A stretch of 64,000 nt of DNA from Pseudarthrobacter naphthalenicus (GTDB lineage: Bacteria; Actinomycetota; Actinomycetes; Actinomycetales; Micrococcaceae), in the NCBI RefSeq assembly GCF_029076445.1, contig NZ_JARESG010000012.1, positions 88,295 to 152,294 of the forward strand, in the 5' to 3' direction. This document shows positions 59,963 through 64,000 of the stretch, piece by piece (the first letter of the stretch is position 1; the number at the start of each line of letters is the position of its first letter). Position numbers and translations under genes: made by a program. The notes under the pieces are model-generated. The model saw only the letters and a program-made list of their open reading frames with translations, was not told where the DNA came from and ran no database searches.

Positions 59963-60531
59963 TTATCCCCCTTGAAAAATGTTGGTGCTGCCAACGGTAG
60001 CGCAGGGCAATGACATCTTGACGTGCAGAGAGCATCGAATTCCTTGGTGATGCATGTTTTCCAACGCGCCGGCCGTCAGGATGACCGCGCGAAGGGGTCA
60101 AAAGACTCGGCTCCATGGGATCAGGAGCGAGCGGCCAGGCTCCACCGGGCCACATCACGGCGTTGTGAGCCAGCGGACCCACGCCGGGCTGGGGGCGGCC
60201 AGCAGCCGGTTCCCGCCGTCGGCCGTCCGCCTCGGCGCTGGGATTAGGGAGGCTTCCGGGGGCAACCTGACGGATAGAAAATTTGCACGTTCAAGGGGTC
60301 GGAAAAATAAAAGCGCATAGCCGCCCGAGACATCGAGCGAAAATTAGCCAAACCCCTGGTCGGGCTTCAGAAAATTCGCTTGGGACGACTTACGGGGCCT
60401 CCTGGCAGGTCCGCCCGGACGGTGCAGGAAAGACCTGACGGTCCGCGGCGGGCTTTTTCCCGAAACTGGCATAAAAAATATAAGTGTGTATGGTATCGGG
60501 TAGACACACAGGATAGAAAGGTGGAATTCCA
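59963..60531. other. Intergenic stretch without a clear gene
   Basis: In this 569-base gap no plausible coding frame is seen. The right end is AT-richer and includes a TATGGT-like -10 box near 60490, about 40 bases before the small ORF at 60532, whose ribosome-binding site is GAAAGGTGG. Confidence 0.4.
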
Positions 60532-60666
60532 TTGTCAGGAAAATCGCCCAAGAGCGGCAGCGTCAAAAAAGCGGGAAAGTCAATTCTCGAAAAGCGCGCC
60601 GAAAAAAGAGCTAAAAGTGAAACCAGCGAAATTCAGTTCATAAAGCCGCGCAAAAACCAGCGCTGA
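60532..60666 (+). CDS. 44-residue basic protein (short ORF)
   Basis: A short frame with a TTG start, GAAAGGTGG eight bases upstream, and a terminator starting seven bases after the stop. The product begins SGKSPKSGSVKKAGKSILEK and continues RAEKRAKSETSEIQFIKPRK, with about 14 lysine/arginine residues in 44. The KKAGKSIxEKRAEKRAK pattern recalls a type of small basic protein that I associate with Arthrobacter and relatives. Its role is unknown; nucleic-acid or ribosome binding is possible. Confidence 0.65.
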   Translation: MSGKSPKSGSVKKAGKSILEKRAEKRAKSETSEIQFIKPRKNQR

Positions 60667-60672
60667 TCGACC

Positions 60673-60717
60673 GCGGGCAGCCGAATGTGAGACTCCTAGA
60701 CCCACTCGGCTGCCCGC
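60673..60717 (+). terminator. Terminator of the 44-residue basic protein gene
   Basis: Arms 60673-60684 (GCGGGCAGCCGA) and 60706-60717 pair perfectly over 12 bp around a 21-base loop, seven bases after the stop of the small ORF. It gives independent support for that ORF being a gene. Confidence 0.7.
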
Positions 60718-60783
60718 CACTCACTTCTCGCCGCCACTTGAGGCCGCAACTGAGATCCACGTTTCAGTCACAAGGACATGACC

Positions 60784-61128
60784 ATGAAGACCACTTTTAA
60801 CGCCCTGATCGTCCCTGCCCACCTGACGCAACCGGTGCGCATCGAAATTGTGGACACGGAAATGGAAGCACTGCAGAAGCTGGTCGAAGGAAACATTGAA
60901 TCCCTCACCAGCAAGGACTGGCACGTTTACTTGAACGACGAGGGAAGCCGCCTGCCCCAGAACGTACGGGCCGAAGTCCTGGCCCGTGAAGCGGGCATCT
61001 CCCTGGACGACACCCTCAACGGGACCGCCGTGTTCCTCGGCCACGGGGGCCGCAGGAGCGAATCAGACGCCCCGGGTCACCTGATCCGGCTCGCCGAGCA
61101 GCTTTTCGACGCGCCGCTCGCGGCGTAG
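60784..61128 (+). CDS. DUF3846 family protein
   Basis: A 114-residue protein resembling DUF3846: TFNALIVPAHLTQPVRIEIVDTEMEALQKLVEGNIES and a short WHVYLNDEGSRLPQN loop, ending LGHGG-S-APGHLIRLAEQLFD. Members are found in phages, plasmids and actinobacterial chromosomes; the function is not established. Of two candidate starts, the ATG at 60784 has AAGGA seven bases upstream, while the ATG at 60778 is only one base from it. The last 66 bases overlap the end of the opposite-strand EamA gene. Confidence 0.78.
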   Translation: MKTTFNALIVPAHLTQPVRIEIVDTEMEALQKLVEGNIESLTSKDWHVYLNDEGSRLPQNVRAEVLAREAGISLDDTLNGTAVFLGHGGRRSESDAPGHLIRLAEQLFDAPLAA

Positions 61129-62049
61129 CTTCAGACTCCGCGGCGCCGGAAGCGTCAGAACGAACAGGCCGGCTGCGATCATCGCGGCGCCAAGCCAGCC
61201 CGGCGCCGGCAGGCGTTCGCCCACAATCACCACAGCGAGAACGGCCGCCACTACTGTCTCCGAAAGGGACAGGGTGGTGGCCGTGCTCGCGTGAACCCGG
61301 GCCAGGCCCCAGCCGAACAGAACATAGCCGGCGAACATGGGCACCAACGCCATGTAGGCACCCACCGCCAGGTTCTGCCAGGACGCAAGGAAGGGCATCC
61401 CGGTGATCGCCAGGACCGGCATCAGCAAGAGGCCCCCGGTCCCGAAGACGGCGCCCATCACCGCCCTTGATGGCACGCCTGTGTTAATGACGCGGTGCGC
61501 CGCCCATGAGTAGAGGGCATACGTCAGTCCAGCCAGCAGCCCCAGTGCAATCCCTGCCGGAGCCGACCAGGCCGGCACGGACTCCATTGCGGACCGGGGC
61601 ATGCCCGCGCCGGCGATACAGAGGAGCCCCGCACCAACGACGCCGAGGATCGCACCCCCCACCCAGCGGCGCGTGAACGGCCTCCTGTCCGCCACCCGTT
61701 CAATCACAGCAGACGCCAGAGGCGCCGACCCGATGGACACCACCGTCCCCACGGCTACCCCGGCCAGGTGCATGGACGAGTAGAAGGCCAGGGGATAGGC
61801 GGCCACGGCCACCGCTCCCAGAGCCACGGTGCGCCACTGGCTCCTCAGGCTGAAGCCGAAAGCCTTCAGCAGACGCCCGGCGACCGCGGCCTGCAGCAGG
61901 CCGCCGAAACCCATGGCCGCCGCGCCGATCGCCAAGGGGCTCACATCCGGCGCGAAAGTGGCCGCGGTCCCGGTGGTTCCCCAGAGGACCGATGCGCCCA
62001 GAACGAACAGCGCGCCCCAGGCGGACCCGTGGAAACGAGCGGTCGTCAC
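61063..62049 (-). CDS. EamA/DMT-superfamily transporter
   Basis: A 328-residue drug/metabolite transporter with ten membrane helices in two EamA repeats (about residues 15-150 and 165-300), for example SVLWGTTGTAATFAPDVSPL near the start and MFAGYVLFGWGLARVHASTAT in the second repeat. The C-terminus is basic (KLRRERRVEK). It probably exports a small metabolite. Its start overlaps the TetR stop by four bases (ATGA), so the two are an operon in which the regulator comes first. The tail overlaps the convergent DUF3846 gene. Confidence 0.9.
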   Translation of the reverse strand: MTTARFHGSAWGALFVLGASVLWGTTGTAATFAPDVSPLAIGAAAMGFGGLLQAAVAGRLLKAFGFSLRSQWRTVALGAVAVAAYPLAFYSSMHLAGVAVGTVVSIGSAPLASAVIERVADRRPFTRRWVGGAILGVVGAGLLCIAGAGMPRSAMESVPAWSAPAGIALGLLAGLTYALYSWAAHRVINTGVPSRAVMGAVFGTGGLLLMPVLAITGMPFLASWQNLAVGAYMALVPMFAGYVLFGWGLARVHASTATTLSLSETVVAAVLAVVIVGERLPAPGWLGAAMIAAGLFVLTLPAPRSLKLRRERRVEKLLGEPDQVTRGV

Positions 62050-62648
62050 AGGCTGTCCAGCAGGCCGGCCGCGATGTCGCGGGCCTCCCGGACGCAGCGG
62101 TCATCACCTTCCAGGCCCGCGCGGACCATGGACCCTTCGAGGAGGAAGGCCAGATGCCGGGCAAGGTGGGCGGCCTGCCCGGCCGGGCCGGGAAGTTCCG
62201 CCAGGTGCTGGGCCAGCAACGCCTCCACCTCCTCCTTGTGCCGCCGCACCACAGCGCGTCCCGGGTCGCCGATGGGCAGCTCGGCGGCCGCGTTCAGCAG
62301 GCCGCAGCCGCGGAAGCCGTGCTCATACGCGAGGTCGGCGTGGTCGGCGTAGGCATCGAAGACCGCCAGCACGCGGCTCTTTGGGGTGGCCGCTTTTGCC
62401 AGCCTCGCCCGGTACAGGCCCAGCCATTCCTCATGCCGCGCGAACAGGTAAGCCGTCACCAGCTCCGCCTTCGATGCGAAGTTATTGTACAGGCTCTTCT
62501 TGGCCACGCCCGCCTCGGCTGTGATGGAATCAATGCCCGTCCCTGTGAGGCCGTGGGCGTAAAACCGTTTGGCCGCCGCCTCCAGCAGCGCCTCCCGGGC
62601 GGGCCGCCGGGAGGGGCGGGTTGTCGGCATCTCTTGTCTCGCTGTCAC
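62046..62648 (-). CDS. TetR-family transcriptional regulator
   Basis: A 200-residue TetR regulator: AREALLEAAAKRFYAHGLTG, then DSITAEAGVAKKSLYNNFASKAELVTAYL, followed by a helical effector domain with GCGLLNAAAELP, of the TetR_C_33/AcrR-like type. It is co-translated with the EamA transporter gene and probably represses both. Upstream, an AT-rich stretch at about 62670-62698 with GGTTAGTAGGTAGACC/GTATACCTACC is a likely operator region. Confidence 0.88.
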   Translation of the reverse strand: MTARQEMPTTRPSRRPAREALLEAAAKRFYAHGLTGTGIDSITAEAGVAKKSLYNNFASKAELVTAYLFARHEEWLGLYRARLAKAATPKSRVLAVFDAYADHADLAYEHGFRGCGLLNAAAELPIGDPGRAVVRRHKEEVEALLAQHLAELPGPAGQAAHLARHLAFLLEGSMVRAGLEGDDRCVREARDIAAGLLDSL

Positions 62649-62712
62649 GGCCGGTCCTTGATCACTTGGTTAGTAGGTAGACCAGTATACCTACCAAGGT
62701 GCGGAAAGCGCA

Positions 62713-62734
62713 CGACGGCGACCTCCCGCCGTCG
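62713..62734. repeat. CGACGGCG palindrome upstream of the TetR/EamA operon
   Basis: Arms 62713-62720 (CGACGGCG) and 62727-62734 pair perfectly around a 6-base loop. It resembles the 58022 copy over about 35 bases, including a preceding CGGAAAGCG, but lacks two bases of the arm. It lies between divergently transcribed genes. Confidence 0.6.
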
Positions 62735-62844
62735 CGCGTTTCAGGGAATATCGGCGGGCGCCTGCGGGACAAGCGGGGGCCGGGCTCGGGGGACAAGGGA
62801 GGCTGCACCTTCCCGGCACCGGAATACAGTGGGACGATTTCTGT

Positions 62845-63168
62845 ATGAGCGAAGATTACGGTGCCAGCATCCATGACCATGGCCCCCACCAGCACGCGCA
62901 TGTGGCGCCGACCACGCAGCAAATGCGGACCGTGGGTCAACGCCGCCGCGACGCGGAAGAAAAGCTGGAGCACCATCTCCAGGAGGCCCGGCACAAGGAA
63001 CACCACGACGAAACCTCCGAGCCCGGGGCGGGGCCGGAAGGCAGACCGGTGGACAGCCAGGACGTCGCGGCCATTCAGGACGATGACACACTGACTGCCG
63101 CTGACCGGGTGGACCTGATCGCCAACCAGGCCGTGGCTGATGATCAAGGCTCGCCGGGCAATAGTTAG
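62845..63168 (+). CDS. Small acidic, histidine-rich protein
   Basis: A 107-residue cytosolic protein. Residues 10-20 are histidine-rich (HDHGPHQHAH), residues 35-55 are a charged helix (RRDAEEKLEHHLQEARHKEHHDE) and the end is acidic and disordered-looking (SQDVAAIQDDDTLTAADR). No family is recognised. There is no clear ribosome-binding site; a TACAGT box at 62825-62830 lies 15 bases before the ATG, so the leader would be very short. Metal binding is possible but unproved. Confidence 0.6.
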   Translation: MSEDYGASIHDHGPHQHAHVAPTTQQMRTVGQRRRDAEEKLEHHLQEARHKEHHDETSEPGAGPEGRPVDSQDVAAIQDDDTLTAADRVDLIANQAVADDQGSPGNS

Positions 63169-63190
63169 CTCTGCAGACAACAGTTAAATG

Positions 63191-63229
63191 AGCCAGGGCC
63201 GCCCTTCCAACGGAAGGCCGGCTCTGGCT
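63191..63229. terminator. Bidirectional terminator between convergent genes
   Basis: Arms 63191-63208 and 63212-63229 pair over 18 bp with one G-U and one mismatch around AAC, between the end of the histidine-rich protein gene and the DUF3618 gene. Confidence 0.8.
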
Positions 63230-63243
63230 TGTCCTAGCTGAGC

Positions 63244-63900
63244 CTAGGTGTTTTGGACGGTGTCCTTGGCGTCGGCGGCGCGGTCTTTGACGTCGGCTGC
63301 GGCGAGTTGGCTTTCGGCTTTGACGTTCTGGGTGGCGTCGGTGGCGGTGGCCTTGACGTTTTCCATGGCTTCGCGGGCTGGTTCCTTGAGGCCTTGGGCC
63401 ATGTCTTTGGCGGCCTCGGTCAGCTCGGTGGTCATGGGCTCGGCGGCGGTCTTGAGGGCGTCGGCAGCTTCGCGTTCTTTCTCGCTGGCGGGGATCAGGG
63501 AGGAGAGCAGCATCCCGGCGCCGAACGCGATCAGGCCGGCGGCCAGGGGGTTGCCCTGGGTTTTGGCTTTGACCTGGTGCGGGGCGTCGCCGAGGGCTTC
63601 GCCGGCGTCGCTGAGCTTGGCCGAGACAGTGTCGGTGGCGTTGTGAACGGACCCTCCGGTGCTGTGCCCGGTCCCTTGGCCCACCGGCTGGCCGGTGTAG
63701 GCGTTGGTGTAAGCGGGTGTGGCGTCGGTGGTTCCCATGACTTTCTCCTTCACTCCGAACACGGCGTCACGGACTTTGTCGGTTTGGCGCTGGACGATGT
63801 TGGACGGGGTGACTTTGTCCGCGACGGCGTCCACGTTGGTGCCCAGGCGGGCGCGGGTTGCTTCTATGTCTGCACGGATTGCGTCCGGGTTCTCGCTCAT
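63244..63900 (-). CDS. DUF3618 domain protein
   Basis: A 218-residue protein with the DUF3618 signature at the N-terminus (NPDAIRADIEATRARLGTNVDAVADKVTP), a middle Gly/Thr-rich linker, a single hydrophobic segment near 118-135 (GNPLAAGLIAFGAGMLLSSLI) and a long alanine/lysine/aspartate-rich C-terminal coiled region with 11-residue-like repeats resembling LEA proteins (KDMAQGLKEPAREAMENVKA). It is probably membrane-associated and stress-linked. Its ATG overlaps the stop of an upstream gene by four bases. Confidence 0.88.
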   Translation of the reverse strand: MSENPDAIRADIEATRARLGTNVDAVADKVTPSNIVQRQTDKVRDAVFGVKEKVMGTTDATPAYTNAYTGQPVGQGTGHSTGGSVHNATDTVSAKLSDAGEALGDAPHQVKAKTQGNPLAAGLIAFGAGMLLSSLIPASEKEREAADALKTAAEPMTTELTEAAKDMAQGLKEPAREAMENVKATATDATQNVKAESQLAAADVKDRAADAKDTVQNT

Positions 63901-64000
63901 CGTTTTACCTCACCGGGTTTCAGGGTTGGGGGGATTTCTGAGAGGGTCTGGCTGGTTTGGGGCAGGCCCTTGACCGCTTTGAGTTCCTTGCGGCCCACGG
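63897..64000 (-). CDS. C-terminal end of a holin-X-like/phage-holin-family membrane protein (partial)
   Basis: The window's end contains the last 33 codons of a minus-strand gene that ends in a 4-base overlap (ATGA) with the DUF3618 gene. The tail is basic and proline-containing (VGRKELKAVKGLPQTS). A holin-X-like protein commonly precedes DUF3618 in actinobacteria, so that identity is inferred from position and tail character; the membrane part lies outside. Confidence 0.5.
   Translation of the reverse strand, partial: VGRKELKAVKGLPQTSQTLSEIPPTLKPGEVKR

Noticed and set aside
1..64000. CRISPR array
   Set aside because: No series of regularly spaced identical repeats was seen, and no cas gene is present.

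Overview
The window is high-GC (mostly about 65-68%) actinobacterial chromosome, most likely from Arthrobacter, Pseudarthrobacter or a close Micrococcaceae relative. The evidence is a mycothiol-type formaldehyde dehydrogenase beside a ribulose-monophosphate enzyme, a GPP34 protein, DUF3618 next to a holin-X-like tail, GntR/LysR/TetR regulators and frequent GTG/TTG starts. The assignment rests on gene content and protein character only; no search was run. No rRNA, tRNA or CRISPR array was seen.

Region by region. 1-5.1 kb is a formaldehyde module: hexulose-phosphate synthase, S-(hydroxymethyl)mycothiol dehydrogenase, an MBL-fold hydrolase and an FdhF/YdeP-type molybdopterin oxidoreductase. Next to it, 5.1-6.4 kb encodes a regulator that joins a histidine-kinase-like ATPase domain to a LuxR helix-turn-helix. 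6.5-10.8 kb holds a MatC-like carrier, a PrpF isomerase, a divergent LysR regulator and a SnoaL-like protein. 10.9-14.7 kb is a two-gene heterodimeric ABC exporter. 14.7-15.9 kb is AT-richer, with one small secreted protein. 15.9-22.6 kb is a methylamine-type cluster: HPP protein, cytosolic Cache sensor and GntR on the minus strand; APC permease and DmmA-, DmmB- and DmmD-like oxidative N-demethylase subunits on the plus strand. N-demethylation releases formaldehyde, which the module at 1-5 kb could assimilate or oxidise.

22.6-28.8 kb looks acquired: a decayed fragment resembling the ABC exporter, an IS110-family element, a clearly lower-GC 740-residue protein of unknown family with a HEPN-like RNGLHH motif near its C-terminus, a small ORF coupled to it, and a DUF4041-type coiled-coil protein with a GIY-YIG (T5orf172) nuclease domain. 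This is the best candidate for an undescribed, perhaps defensive, system.

28.8-43.8 kb is metabolic: cobalamin-dependent methionine synthase, a saccharopine-dehydrogenase-like oxidoreductase, an RsbQ-like hydrolase, a lactate locus (GntR regulator with an LldR-like operator, LctP permease, FAD/Fe-S D-lactate-type dehydrogenase) and a single-chain ECF transporter with a partner lipoprotein, possibly supplying cobalamin to MetH. 43.9-55.5 kb is a run of small regulators and enzymes (ArsR-SRPBCC pair, phosphotransferase, hydrolases, a CPA1 antiporter with a UBP zinc finger, TetR-SDR pair, flavodoxin). 55.6-64 kb holds a membrane-anchored glycoside-hydrolase-like protein, GPP34, a stand-alone HsdR-N nuclease domain, a 44-residue basic protein with its own terminator, DUF3846, EamA/TetR and the start of a DUF3618/holin-X operon. 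A related set of GC-rich palindromes with a CGACGGCG core recurs between genes from 44 to 63 kb.
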